DNA of 64,000 bases from Panopea generosa (lineage: Eukaryota > Mollusca > Bivalvia > Adapedonta > Hiatellidae). Every line of letters starts with the position of its first letter. The stretch's first letter is position 1. The translations under genes were made by a program, and so were the position numbers. The notes below the pieces were generated by a model. It had not been told where the DNA came from. It worked only from the letters and a program-made list of their open reading frames with translations, and made no database searches. The stretch covers positions 24,071,514 through 24,135,513 of the forward strand of contig CM055911.1 in NCBI GenBank assembly GCA_029582155.1, given 5' to 3'. Shown here piece by piece: positions 37,271-49,375 of this stretch.

Positions 37271-37380
37271 CAATCGTTCACATTGTGATACAAGCACCAA
37301 CATTGGCATACCTACTCATCTGGGACTACTTACTAGAAAAAGCCCGTTAGCCATCTGAAATTCAAGATGGCCGCCATTTT
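37271..37380 (+). repeat. Left arm of the foldback, ~110 bp
   Basis: It includes CATTGTGATACAAGCACCAA, GGGACTACTT, CCGTTAGC and CAAGATGGCCGCCATTTT. It aligns along its length with the inverted complement of 40098-40210. Confidence 0.75.
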
Positions 37381-37859
37381 AGGTAATTAATACCGTTTTC
37401 GTCATATAAATCTATATAGGTGACCGAATGAAATGCTTTTGATGCGAAATTATATGTTTTAAGCCAAATGTTCTTATCTTTAAACCATTATTAGTTTGCA
37501 AAATAAAGTTTTCGGAGTATATAGGAGTCCGTTTAGTGGGACTTTATTTGGTCATAAAGCTTGTGTGTCGCAAAGTCAACATTGCAACGAAACATAGTAT
37601 ACATGATCACCATGGTGTGTTGTTTTATACGACATGTTTATTTAATTTAGTAATTAAGTGACTGCCACCCTGTGTCTAGCTCCTATGCCTCGCATTGACC
37701 GTTTTACAGTTTTTAGATAAGAGGACCAGTAAACGTCATATACAATATCTGTTTTATGTATTTTAGGGACCATGTCTAGCACTACCTATTCGTGAAACGT
37801 CTTTGAGGTTCGTAGAGGAGGTGAATTAATCAAAGCTGAACATGCGATATGATAAGGAT

Positions 37860-39077
37860 GGCATCAGCCCTCAGCTTTTTATTAGGAGCTGTAACATGTG
37901 TCAAGAATTGTAACAGCTTATTACTGCTGTCGTGTTTACCACTGTCACCCCATGCAGTAGAAAAAAGGCTGATTCTCACGCAGGAAGAATTCTAGTAGGT
38001 CACATTCTATGGACACGATGAGTGTGCAGAATAGTCGACACTCCGTGTCCTCTCTGTTGCTTTGAATCACCAGTTGCCGGTTCAGGTTGTCCACCTTGTT
38101 CTTCTTTATTAGCTACTTCGTATTGAGCAATCAGGCGACTGACTTCAGGACCAAGCTAAAATCCATTTTTTTAGTGCTGATGGATCTTCATTCGCACCAA
38201 CGGTACAACCGCCAACTTTGATAACAGCATTGGTCTGTTCATGAAGTTAATCGGCTTGATTTGTGTAAAACAAACTTTCCATTATGAATTTCCAGCTCAT
38301 GAATGGGAAGCTATCATGCATAGTTCACATTGTTTTTGGCAAAGAAGGGGTAGTAGCTCAGACAGCGCTTGGCAGTACGAGAAAATGTTGCTTTCGCGGA
38401 ATACTCGAACCAATGATGATACCATATTTTGACTCTGTGCAGTAATAAATTTATGATTGCTTCTGGGTTTTGTAGATAATTGTTGCTGTAACTTGGTACA
38501 TTTGCCGTGTTCTATTGACACGGGAAACAGAGAGGATTACTTATGCTATTTCAGAAGAAGCTACTTCTGCTACAACAATGGCTACTGTCCATCCGCTGTT
38601 TTCGAGGAGAGCTCTAATGAACTTCAGTGAAGCTATCTCAATATGTAGACCTTCAAACATGATGGCAAACTTGATTTCACCATATTGCTCGGATTTATGC
38701 CACTTTATCTCTTTTGGCAATAGCTACCACGTAAATTTGCTTGTCGAAGCGATGACTGGAGCTGGACATAGTTTAAGGTATGCAAACGTGTCCTTTAAAT
38801 GCGGACTTCATTTGCTAGGCCTCTTTTCATATATGTATGATGGGCTTACCAAGTATTTTATTGCATTGCAATCAAATTGTTCCATGATGTTGACCGTCTG
38901 TAGCCATTCATACTCGCATGTCAGTTGAAACTGGAGAAATCTATCCATGTCAGTAAGTCTGTCAATTTGGGTGGAGCTGGTTTCTCTGTCGTGAAGCAAA
39001 CACATTGAATGTGGATTTTTGTTCAATCGTGTGTCTTCGCAAAATCTTTGTGGTTTTTGCAAGGTAAATGATCTCAA
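37860..39077 (-). pseudogene. Degraded coding relic within the foldback, dispersed uncharacterised family
   Basis: On the - strand several protein-like blocks occur in different frames. One is CEDTRLNKNPHSMCLLHDRE near 39.0 kb. Another is SIEHGKCTKLQQQLSTK near 38.5 kb, and another LEIHNGKFVLHKSSR near 38.28 kb. After a frameshift at about 38244 comes HEQTNAVIKVGG followed by EDPSALKKW, at 38162-38243. The HEQxNA...DPSAL..W combination recalls multi-copy uncharacterised proteins seen in invertebrate genomes; that is recollection and I know no function. Multiple stops make it a pseudogene. Open frames on the + strand here are shadows. Confidence 0.55.
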
Positions 39078-40097
39078 ATTAGTAGGAAGCTTTGTAACAA
39101 GGCTGAGCCAATATCTTTTTTGAATTCTATAAAGGTATCCTTTTCCTTCTTGTGAGTTTCGAAATCAGGAATTTCTGCAAACAACTTGTCATTCAGTCTG
39201 ATGGAGTCAACATCTGGTTTGTCTATCCCTAATTGTTCGATTAGCTGCTTGTATATATCTGCAAGTTACAACTATGAAGGTGAGAAGATCTAAAAGTACA
39301 AGAGGATATGTTTCTTTTTCTCGATATATTTGGTCTCCTTCTGACTTTCATTTGTTAATAGGTAAGTCCTCCCATTATTGTACAAGGCTGTCAAGCACCA
39401 CTTATGATACTTATGCATTTGTGCCACAATATCTCCGCAACTAAGTCTGAAGTTTGCCATAAATTAGATGTCGCCACATTCAGTTAGTATTTTAACAAAA
39501 TGCATTGCCATGACTTGTCTTAGTTCATATGTTGGAGACGCCTTCTCACAGAAGAAGCACACTCGGCTTTCATTATAAAAACGATTTAAAGCGAAGGTGT
39601 TATGCTTATACAACCTCGGACCGTAGAATAATGATTAAGCACATGCATATATGAGATTACAACTAGGTTTTGGCATAAAATGACTGCTCTGAACCTATTC
39701 CGGTCGATCAGCCAGTGTCATTTAAGTCATGTGCGATCTGTACACTATCCGGATAACTGAAGCCCTGTTGTCCTTGGCTCGGCTCCTGTTTATTCGGTTA
39801 CCGCTATGTAACCGGTACTCCATCTATCTATACTAAAGCTAATGCACATGGGGTTCATAAGGTAACAATACAATAAAAATTGAGCTGACACTGAAATCCC
39901 TGCAGAAGTTCACTGCAATGATATTATCAGTCTGTCCTGGTTGTGCCTTGTCATCTTCAAAATCTCTGAATGATTCAGATAAGTTTAAATTTATACATTT
40001 GGGTTCTCCGTGACAATAAAAGTAATATGTGATCAAAAAATTATTAAAATTGGACTATTCAGTTAAACTGAAAAGCAAAAACAGTAATCTTTTTAAA

Positions 40098-40210
40098 AAA
40101 ATGGCGACCATCTTGAAAAAAATTGAAGTAGCTAACGGTCTTTTTAAAACAAGTAGTCCGTCATGAGTACCTTTGCCAATTTTAGTGCTTGTATCACAAT
40201 TTGAATGATT
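40098..40210 (-). repeat. Right arm of the foldback, ~113 bp
   Basis: On the - strand it reads ATTGTGATACAAGCACTAAA, CGGACTACTT, CCGTTAGC and CAAGATGGTCGCCATTTT, pairing with the left arm with scattered mismatches. Confidence 0.75.
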
Positions 40211-40269
40211 ATCCTGAAGTATTGACTTAATCCCTGGGCTATATGACGTTTCAGTCAAATACATGCAGT

Positions 40270-40970
40270 GACTGCTAAGTTATGAAATTTAAGTAAAACA
40301 AAGTCCCTAACTTGCAAAAAAATCTGGCAAGAGTTATCTGACTCAATTATTTTAGTTAATTTCATGACTAAAAAGCAATATATAAAGCTTCAATCAAATA
40401 CATTGAACGGTTGGTGTAATATGGACTTGACAGTACTTGCATGCAAAGCTTTAACCAAAATTCTAAGTCAAGAAGGGCAATAGTTTGCATTGTATTCATG
40501 CAAGAGTTATCTAACTTAATTACTGTAGTAGGGTTGATGACTGGAAAGACTTGTGTAAAGTTTTAATCAAATGCATTGAGTGGTTGGTGAGATATGGACT
40601 TGATGGTACTTGCTCGCAAAACTTTAACCAGAATATTTAAGTCAAACAAGGGCAATAATTTGCATTACATTCATGCAAGAGTTTTGACAACTTAGTTATT
40701 GAGGTACGGTTGGTGACTAGGAAGGCGTTTGTAAAGTTTCAAGTCAATACATACATTGGTTACTGAGATATGGACTTAATGGTACTTGCACGCAAAACTA
40801 TAACCAGATTTTCTAAGTCAAACAAGGGCAATAATTGGTATTATATTCAAGCAAGAGTTATCTCACTTAGTTATTGTAGTAGGGTTGATGTCTAGGAAGG
40901 CTTGTGTAAAGATTCAAGGCAATACGTGCAATGGTTACTGAGATAGGGACTTGAATGCAAAACTTTAACC
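40270..40970 (+). repeat. About four ~186-bp core repeats
   Basis: Shared landmarks are GCAAGAGTTATCT.ACTTA, AGTAGGGTTGATG.CTAG, GGTTGGTGAGATATGGACTT, GGTACTTGCACGCAAAACT and AAGTCAAACAAGGGCAATAA. They lie just before the GCCGACGCC right end. Confidence 0.85.
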
Positions 40971-41049
40971 AAGGTGTGACGCCGACGCCGACGCATGTGT
41001 GAGTAGAATAGCTGTCTTTATTCTCCGAATAGTCGAGCTTAAAATCAAG

Positions 41050-41690
41050 AACTAGTACTTTAAATTTTATACAAAATAGCTCCAATCTCATTACTCATGT
41101 TTTTATGCAAAAATATTCGTCAAACCAAATACGAGAAAGCTGGCCTGTACCATATATTTCCAATCTAAATACCCATGTTGTGTTGATGCGGAAGTACTCG
41201 TCAAAGCAAGTACAATAACACTAATCAATGACAAATACACTCAATATATATATTCACTCTTTGTCGGTGCGATATTGTTCATTGAGCAAGTGTGAGATTT
41301 ATTAAGTTGAAATAAACAAATATATCCTCCAATCTATAATATATTCATTCATTGCCAATGAGCAAGTACATGACCTGAGACTATAAAGTCAATAAATATA
41401 TATCTCAATAAAATATTCCCTTTTTATTGGTGCAAAAACATCACTAATTGAGAGAGTACGAGGTCTATAAAGTATATAGAGTATAGCTACCAGTAGAGCT
41501 ATTCGAAAACACATGTATTTGTTTATCTAGTACGAGAATAGTTACGCTTTGTTGGTTCGAAATTATTCGTTAAGCAAGTACAAAGATTCTTAAATGTTTT
41601 CAAAATTAACGCCAAATCATATTTGTTTGTTTTGAGAAACAATATTTTTTAAGAAAGTCCAAGCGTTCTAAATTACATACTTATATTCAT
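41050..41690. repeat. Diverged ~105-110-bp tandem repeat, middle segment
   Basis: CAAATACGAGAA, TTGTGTTGATGCGGAAGTAC, GAGCAAGTACATGACCTGAG and TTGGTTCGAAATTATTCGTT mark successive old units of the same array as 36250-36760 and 43230-44170. Confidence 0.55.
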
Positions 41691-43229
41691 ATTATCATTA
41701 CCACAATATTGATTAGACATACCAGAATTGCTGAAGTGGAACTTGATTAGCTTGCCTGTCGCTTCTCTCTCGCTCTCCCTTCAGCAATATCCACAAGGAG
41801 GCTGATCATGTCTGCTTTGAGATATATGTGATGACTTTCTTTAATCTCTTCTTATTTTGTCTAGAGTGTTAAACGCTTTAGCGGCTGTCGATTTATATTG
41901 ACGGATTCTGCTTTATTCATCCTCTCTGTTGACAATCTTTCACCAGCAATTGATAGCTCATTTTACTCTTGTCGCCTGACTCTATCCAATAACCAAACGG
42001 CACTATTAGCTCCAGAAGTACTCCAGAAGTTCCCATTGCTCTTACGCCCAGCACGTTTGATCTTAATCTGGTTATGACATTATCTGAGGGTCATTTTAGC
42101 ATCCCTCAATCCTTTGTTATGAACAACAATCCTGTTTATTTGGAGTTGGTATCGGCTTCCTTCGTTACGTTGGTAAAATTGAAATGATGAATGTTTCCGA
42201 ATGTTTCTTACATTTGATTGCATCTAAACTGCCTGCTTTTCATTTAGTAAGTTATCAACTTTGGGTTGTCGTTGCATCTAGCTATATTAGACTGAGCTTC
42301 GCCAATATCAACGTTGCTATCAGGTAGACCGTGAACGGAACTTAAAGAATCCTCAAATTCATGTCTTTATCCTGCCAGTCTTTCTGATTTTCTATCAGTT
42401 TGTAAGTTTTTTACACGCCGAAATGATATTTCGTGAAACTAACATGTTTTATTATTAATATTATCTGGTCAGACGGCAGAGATCACCTCTTCACTGACCA
42501 TATTTTAATATATATTCTTCCTTTGTCCTGGTTTTCCTCTTCCTTCTCTTCTCCAGCAAACCGATCTTGATGCATACTGTATATAAGAATATACATGTTT
42601 TTAAATTCCCTCCCAATTGTCACCATGCTCTTACTTAGATATACAAACTTTACCTTATTTGTTCTTGACAGCAATTAAATATGTTCTCTCCTTTACATTT
42701 CCTTGATACTTTTCCTTCCTGCATCAATCACATTGACTTTTTTTCCTCTTCGAAGTATTTTACTGAATATATGCTTGTATATCGCTATCCGCCTAACCAT
42801 TAGGATGCTCTTACCAATGTTGTTTATTTTTTGGTCATCACATTCTTCATCTCATAAGGTGAACCTGTGCGTTGGTCTTATTTCAAAATAAGTGGACACG
42901 TTTTCTTTGTTCGGTGAACGTTTAGTCCCATATCGTTCTTGCACATCTCTCCACAACTGCAGAACCCAGATGACCTTAGTTAGTCTGTCTTATTCCGTTA
43001 TTTTTATTTTGGTTCAAACATTTCCCCCCCCCCTCTTTTCCTATGGTTTACTATAATATATATTTCCATAGATATAGTGTACGTGTTCCGAATTGCAAGA
43101 GTTGTACCCCCGGCGTCCTAAATAACACACCGGTCTTTCCCGTATATCAGCTGTCAGCTGTATTGGTAAATTGTCCTTATTCTCTTAAAGTATTTCCACT
43201 TGCCTCAGCTCCGTCAGCAGGTAGATCAA
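41691..43229. other. Unclassified insertion-like block, no supported gene
   Basis: The sequence is less repetitive than either flank. On the - strand, 41900-42300 contains protein-like pieces in shifting frames (for example NGNFWSTSGANSAVW), perhaps an old retroelement. Two diverged ~210-bp segments at about 42480-42690 and 42690-42890 resemble each other (CTCTTCTCCAGCAAACC / CTCTTCGAAGTATTTTAC; ATGCTCTTACTTAG / ATGCTCTTACCAAT). Confidence 0.3.
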
Positions 43230-44170
43230 TAGATAATATAAGATATTATACTCCAATAAAAATTATTTAAGCATTTTTGGTGAATGTAATCATAAAAAGA
43301 CTATACGAACTTTTCATACACGCTTATAAAATATAAACTCCGATCAAAATAAGTAAGTTTTTTTGTTACTGCGAAAATATTTATAAATTAAGCACGAGGG
43401 CACGAGAGCTCTAAACATTTTAGGCCATAATCAAAATGTTCGTGGTTCACTGGTGCATGAGTATTCACTAACCGAATACGAGAACGCTAACATCTGCTAT
43501 ATTTTATGTAAACTACCATAAAATATGCATGAATTGTTGGTGAGAAAGCAATATTTGGGCAAGTACATTAAATCTCCACTACGCAATATGTACCCCAATA
43601 AGAACATATTTATTGTTTGCAATAGTATTCATTCAGAAAACTCAGACCCTCTAAAATTTATACAACATATACTCCAACTAATATTCATAACTTGTTGGTG
43701 TAAATGCATTAATTAATCAAGTACGATAGCTGTTACATTTATACAATATGGACTCCAATACAAATATCCATGGATTGGTGGAGGATCAGCATTCTTAAAC
43801 GAAGTACAAGCGCTCTAAATGCTTAACAATATATACTCAATACAATATGCATTATTTGTCAGTGCGAAGGATATACGTAGCAAGTACGAGAACTCCTAAA
43901 TCTAAACAACCCATTCGCCAATCAAATGCAAGCCTTGTAGGCGTAAAAAAAATAGATCTTAAACTCGTAAGCGAACTCTGAAATATATGTATTATAGGCT
44001 CCAATAAAACAGCATTCTTTGTGCAAAAATATTTGTTTTGACAAAATACTAGATCTCTACACGCTATACAAAAAAGTCTCTAATCAAAGTATTCACTCTT
44101 TCTTTGGTACAAAACACTTTAACAAGTACAATCAAAAGTTATCATCCAAAGACAATATCCATGATATCAT
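43230..44170. repeat. Diverged ~105-110-bp tandem repeat, right segment
   Basis: Units carry AAGCACGAGGGC.., GAATACGAGAACGCTAACAT, AAGTACGATAGCTGTTA, AAGTACAAGCGCTCTAAAT and AAGTACGAGAACTCCTAAAT, separated by (A/T)-rich 'CCAATAAAAATATTC'-like spacers. Confidence 0.6.
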
Positions 44171-44229
44171 GGCAGGATATCATCGTGTGCGTGGATATAA
44201 GTTCATAATTCAAGTCTATATTACTTTGT

Positions 44230-45810
44230 ACAGACAGTTGTAAAGATCAGGTATTAACACTAAGATATAATTATCTGGTCTATACCACTGTGTCCATACA
44301 CGTATAAATATCCGGCATGGAAAATTAAACTCAACGATCTGATCTATATCACTTTGTCCATACAGTTGTATATATCAGGCAGCATGGCCCTTAGATACAT
44401 TTATCTTATCTATACCGATTTGACAATACAGTTGCATATGTATGATATCAAGTATCGACACTTAGATACAATTATTTGGTCTATACCGCTTGGTCCATAC
44501 AGTTGTAGATAGATGTTATTGGAACTTAAATACAACTGTGTTGTCTACACCACTTTGTTCCTACAATTGTATGTATCAAGTATGGACACCAGATACAATT
44601 GCATGGTCTGAAACCAGACACGACACTTAAATATATACAATAATCTTGTCTATACGCTTTATTTATACAATTTATATAGCAAGTATAGACAATTAATGCA
44701 ACTGTATGGTCTATGTTGCTTTGCCCATACAGGTATAAATATCAGGAACGGTCGTGTCCATACCGCGTTGTCTATACAGTTTGTATATATCAGACATGGA
44801 CACTAAGATACTAGTGCCTGGTCTATACCACTTTGTGCATACAGATATAAATACCAGGTATGTACATTTAAATACAATGGAATGATCTACACCACTGTGC
44901 CTATACAATTGTATATATCAGGTATAGACACTTATATACAACTGTCTTATATATAACACTTTGTCTATAAAGTTGTACATATCAGGTATGGACACTCATA
45001 TACAACCGTCTGGTTTATACCGCTGTGTCTATTCAGTTGTATATATCAGGTATGGATACTAAGCTACAACTGTCTCGTCTACACAACTTTGTTCATGTAG
45101 ATATAAATATCAGGTATTGACACTCAGAAATATTTGCCTGGTCTAAACCACTTTGTGCATACTGTTGCGTACATCAAATATAGATACTTAAATGCAACTG
45201 TCTGATCTTAACCAATGTCTGGTATATACCGCTTTGTCTATAGATTTTTATATATCCGGTATGGACATGTTTATACAACTGTCTGGTATATACCTTTTTG
45301 ACTATACAGTTGTATCTATCTGGTATGTACACTTATATACACTTATATACAACTGTCTGGCATATATCGCTTTGTCGATACAGTTGCATATAACCGGTAT
45401 TGACACTTGAATAGAATTGTCTGCTATATACTGCTTTGTCTATACAGTTTTACATATCTGGTATTGACACTTATATACAACCGTCTGGTATATAATGCTT
45501 GAGCTATACAGTTGTATATATCCAGTATGGACACTTAAATACAATAATCTGTTATATGTGTATATATACAATTGCATGCAACTGCTTAGTCTATGCCACT
45601 TTGTCTATATAGGTATAAATATCAGGTTTAGACGCTTAGAACTATCTGTCTGGCCTATAACACTTTGTCCATACAGATGTATAGATCAGGTATGGACACT
45701 TAAATACAACAATCTGGTCTATACCACTTTGTTCATACATTTGTATATAGCATTTCTATATAGCAGGCAAGGACACTTATATACAATTGCTTGCAAATAT
45801 CATTGAATTG
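44230..45810. repeat. Tandem repeat, about 24 units of ~64 bp
   Basis: The landmarks CTGGTCTATACCACTTTGTC, ATACAGTTGTATATATCAGG and TATGGACACTTAAATACAAC recur with variable spacing around 64 bp. The unit contains many TATA-like strings that should not be read as promoters. Confidence 0.9.
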
Positions 45811-46309
45811 TCACATGAAGTAGTTATTGACAAACAACTATTGAGCAGCTGCCACGACTGCAAATCACTATAATATAATGTGTCTCGTCTGCAGATGAAA
45901 TGTGGAGTCATTAAAACTACGATGTTTTATAACCTATATTACAAGTTACAAAATTTTCTTCTGTAAACCGTCAAAATATAAAACAACAAATTGAAATTAT
46001 TAAAAAATGCTTAGTACTATTGTTAGTTCATACATTGATTTAACCACAATAACAAACTGTGAAGTCGTGACTTATCCCACACTACGTCAGTGCTGTTCGG
46101 ATTAAACTGTACTGTATGTTAACTACAGTCTTATTATATAAAAATGTTTATGAATATTTGAACTGACAAACTCGGAAAAATGTTTATCTAAAGGAAAAAC
46201 ATGAAAACACTAATTCCAAACAGCAAAAACACAATGCATTATATGAATATCAATAATATATCAATTAAACAATACGATCATGCAAGGGAGGGGTAAGAAT
46301 AAATGTACT
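45811..46309. other. No recognised feature
   Basis: AT-rich spacer between two arrays. Confidence 0.4.
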
Positions 46310-46905
46310 CACAGTAGCGTAATGACAGTCATCGCGTTCCAAACCATGTTCCTAATGTGTGTGTCTACCGAAAATAAAATTTGTTCCCAGACACGATCCC
46401 AATGTGTGTGTCTACAGAGAATACATTTTGTTTCCAATCATGATCTTAATGTGTGTGTCTGCCGAGAATAAGTTTTGTTCCCAGTTACGATCCCAATGTG
46501 TGTGTATGCCGACAATTGATTTTGTTCCCAGTCACGATTTAAATGTGTGTTACTGCCGATAATACATTTTATTCCCAGTCACGATCCCAATGTGTGTGTC
46601 TGTCGAGAATACATTTTGTTCCCAGTCAAGATCCAAATGTGTGTGTCCGCCGAGAATATATTTTGTTCCCAGTCACGATCCCAATGTGTGCGTCTGCCGA
46701 GAATACATTTTGTTCCCAGTCACGATCCCAATGCGTGCGTCTGCCTAGAATTCATTTTGTTTCTAGTTACGATCCCAATGTGTGCTTCTGCCGAGAACAT
46801 TTTTCTTATTCACGATCCCAATGTGTGTGTCTGCTGAGAATACATTTTGCTCCCAGTCATGATCCTAATGCGTGTGTCTGCCCAGAATACATTTTGTTCC
46901 CAGAG
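46310..46905. repeat. Tandem repeat, about 12 units of 47 bp
   Basis: The unit carries TTCCCAGTCACGATCCCAAT, GTGTGTGTCTGCCGAGAATA and CATTTTGTT; spacing between CCCAGTCAC landmarks is 47-48 bp. Because 47 is not divisible by three, each frame cycles through all three translations, giving overlapping Cys-rich frames that are artefacts. Confidence 0.93.
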
Positions 46906-47124
46906 CATGCCGATAGACTATGTTCGATTAAAGCAAGTTGTCCCATTGAGTGACACTCTGTGGATGATGGAGTGTAAGGAAAACACTATTTCTCAAACCA
47001 AGTTTGTGATCTTGGTACAGTTGTCAATTATCCTTAAAGAAAACGAAAGAGGAGGCGTTCAGGTCAAATGCCATTCGCGTTTTAAAGAATTTGACTGTTG
47101 CTTGATCCTAAGCAGAGGTTGATT

Positions 47125-49375
47125 TTCCCTTTCGTTGTGTTAGTGTGGGTGACTTAGACATCCACTGATTTACAGGCAGACCTAGTAAAAGAGCAATACC
47201 ATTAGTGGCAACTGAGACAGAAGCATGTTTTGTATTCATACACTGACTGCATATCGCCAACTGACTGGAGATAGTGTTGGCGATCCTAGACATCCACTTA
47301 TTTACAGGCAGACCTGGTAAAAGAACAATGCCATAAGTGGCACTTAAGACAGAAGCAGGTTTTGTATTCATACACTGCATATCGCCTATTGACTTGAGGT
47401 AGTGTTGGCGATCTAAGACATCCACTGATTTACAGACAGACCTGGTAAACGAGCAATGCCATAAGTGGCAATTAAGACAGAAGCAGGTTTTGTATTCATA
47501 CACTGACTGCATATCGCCTACTGACTGGAGGTAGTGTTAGCGATCTTAGACATCCACTGATTTACAGGCAGACCTGGTAAAAGAGCAATGCCATAAGTGG
47601 CAACTGAGACAGAAGCATGTTTTGTATTCATACACTGACTGCATATCGCAAACTGACTGGAGGTAGTGTTGGCGATCTTAGACATCCACTGATTTACAGG
47701 CAGACCTGGTAAAAGAGCAATACCATAAGTGGCAACTGAGACAGAAGCATGTTTTGTATTCATACACTGACTGCATATCGCCAACTGACTGGAGGTAGTG
47801 TGGGCGATCTAAGACATCCACTTATTTACAGGCAGACCTGGTAAAAGAGCAATGCCATTAGTGGCAATAGAAACAGAAGCATGTTTTGTATTCATACACT
47901 GACTGCATATCGCCAACTGACTATAGGTAGTGTGGGAGATCTTAGACATCCACTGATTTACAGGCAGACCTGGTAATTAAGCAATGCCATAAGTGGCAAT
48001 TGAGACAGAAGCATGTTTTGTATTCATACACTGCCTTCATATCGCAAACTGACTGGAGATAGTGTTGGCGATCTTAGACAACCAGTGATTTACAGGCAGA
48101 CCTGGTAAAAGAGCAATGCCATAAGTGGCAATTAATACAGAAGCATGTTTTGTATTCATACACTGACTGCATATCGCCAACTGACTGGAGGTAGTGTGGG
48201 CGATCTTAGACATCCAGTGATTACAGGCAGACCTGGTAAAAGAGCAATTCCATAAGTGGCAATTGAGACAGAAGCATGTTTTGTATTCATACACTGCCTT
48301 CATATCGCAAACTGACTGGAGATAGTGTTGGCGATCTTAGACAACCAGTGATTTACAGGCAGACCTGGTAAAAGAGCAATGCCATAAGTGGCAATTAATA
48401 CAGAAGCATGTTTTGTATTCATACACTGACTGCATATCGCCAACTGACTGGAGGTAGTGTGGGCGATCTTAGACATCCAGTGATTACAGGCAGACCTGGT
48501 AAAAGAGCAATGCCATAAGTGGCAATTAAGACAGAAGCAGGTTTTGTATTCATACACTGACTTGATATCGCCTACTGACTGGAGGTAGTGTGGCGATCTT
48601 AGATATCCAGTGATTACAGTCAGACCTGGTAAAAGAGCAATGTCATAAGTGGCAATTGAGACATGAGCATGTTTTGTATTCATACACTGACTGCATATCG
48701 CCAACTGACTGGAGGTAGTGTGGGCGATCTAAGACATCCACTTATTTACAGGCAGACCTGGTAAAAGAGCAATGCCATTAGTGGCAATAGAAACAGAAGC
48801 ATGTTTTGTATTCATACACTGACTGCATATCGCCAACTGACTGGAGGTAGTGTGGGCGATCTAAGACGTCCACTGATTTACGGGCAGACATGGTAAAAAA
48901 GCAATGCCATAAGTGCCAACTGAGACAGAAGCAGGTTTTGTATTCATACACTGACTGCATATCGCCAACTGACTGGAGGTAGTGTGGGCGATCTAAGACA
49001 TCCACTGATTTACAGGCATACCTGGTAAAAGAACAATGCCATAAGTGGCAATTGAGACAGAAGCATGTTTTGTATTCATACACTGACTGCATATCGCCAA
49101 CAGACTGGAGGTAGTGTGGGCGATCTTAGACATCCACTGATTTACAGGCAGACCTGGTAAAAGAGCAATGCCATAAGTGGCAATTGAGACATAAGCATGT
49201 TTTGTATTCATACACTGACTGCATATCGCCAACTGACTGGAGATAGTGTGGGCGATCTTAGACATCCACTGATTACAGGCAGACCTGGTAAAAGAGCAAT
49301 ACCATAAGTGGCAACTGAGACAGAAGCATGTTTTGTATTCATACACTGACTGCATATCGCCAACTGACTGGAAGT
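47125..49375. repeat. Tandem repeat, about 17 units of ~132 bp
   Basis: The unit carries GCATATCGCCAACTGACTGG, AGGTAGTGTGGGCGATCTTA, GACATCCACTGATTTACAGG, CAGACCTGGTAAAAGAGCAA and GAAGCATGTTTTGTATTCAT. GCATATCG landmarks are spaced mostly 129-133 bp. The block at about 48037-48303 is repeated almost identically from about 48300, indicating a dimeric duplication. The 132-bp period keeps several - strand frames open (QCMNTKHASVSVATYGIALL); these are artefacts. Confidence 0.94.

Larger units (their letters stand above)
37091..41042 (+). mobile_element. Composite 4-kb element: core-repeat element interrupted by a foldback segment
   Basis: The left end ACAAGAGCTGTCTGATGGAC ... CTAGACTATTCGAATA is followed by an AAGAGTTATCTAAGTTAC core-repeat motif. 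The right end has tandem ~186-bp core repeats carrying the same motif in the same orientation, then GACGCCGACGCCGACGC and TTCTCCGAATAGTCGAGC. Between them lies a segment bounded by ~110-bp inverted arms (37271-37380 and 40098-40210). The simplest reading is a core-repeat element that received a long-inverted-repeat element. It sits inside the ~105-bp array that continues on both sides. Confidence 0.6.

Noticed and set aside
38515-38928. 137-codon frame on the + strand
   Set aside because: It lies antisense to the - strand coding relic and shows no protein-like motif of its own.
46280-46953. Overlapping cysteine-rich open frames resembling a small secreted Cys-rich protein
   Set aside because: They are translations of a 47-bp tandem repeat, and each frame repeats the same motifs out of phase with the others.
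47108-49355. Several - strand frames of 88-134 codons with QCMNTKHASV repeats
   Set aside because: A period near 132 bp keeps frames open through a tandem array; the frames start and stop at unit indels.
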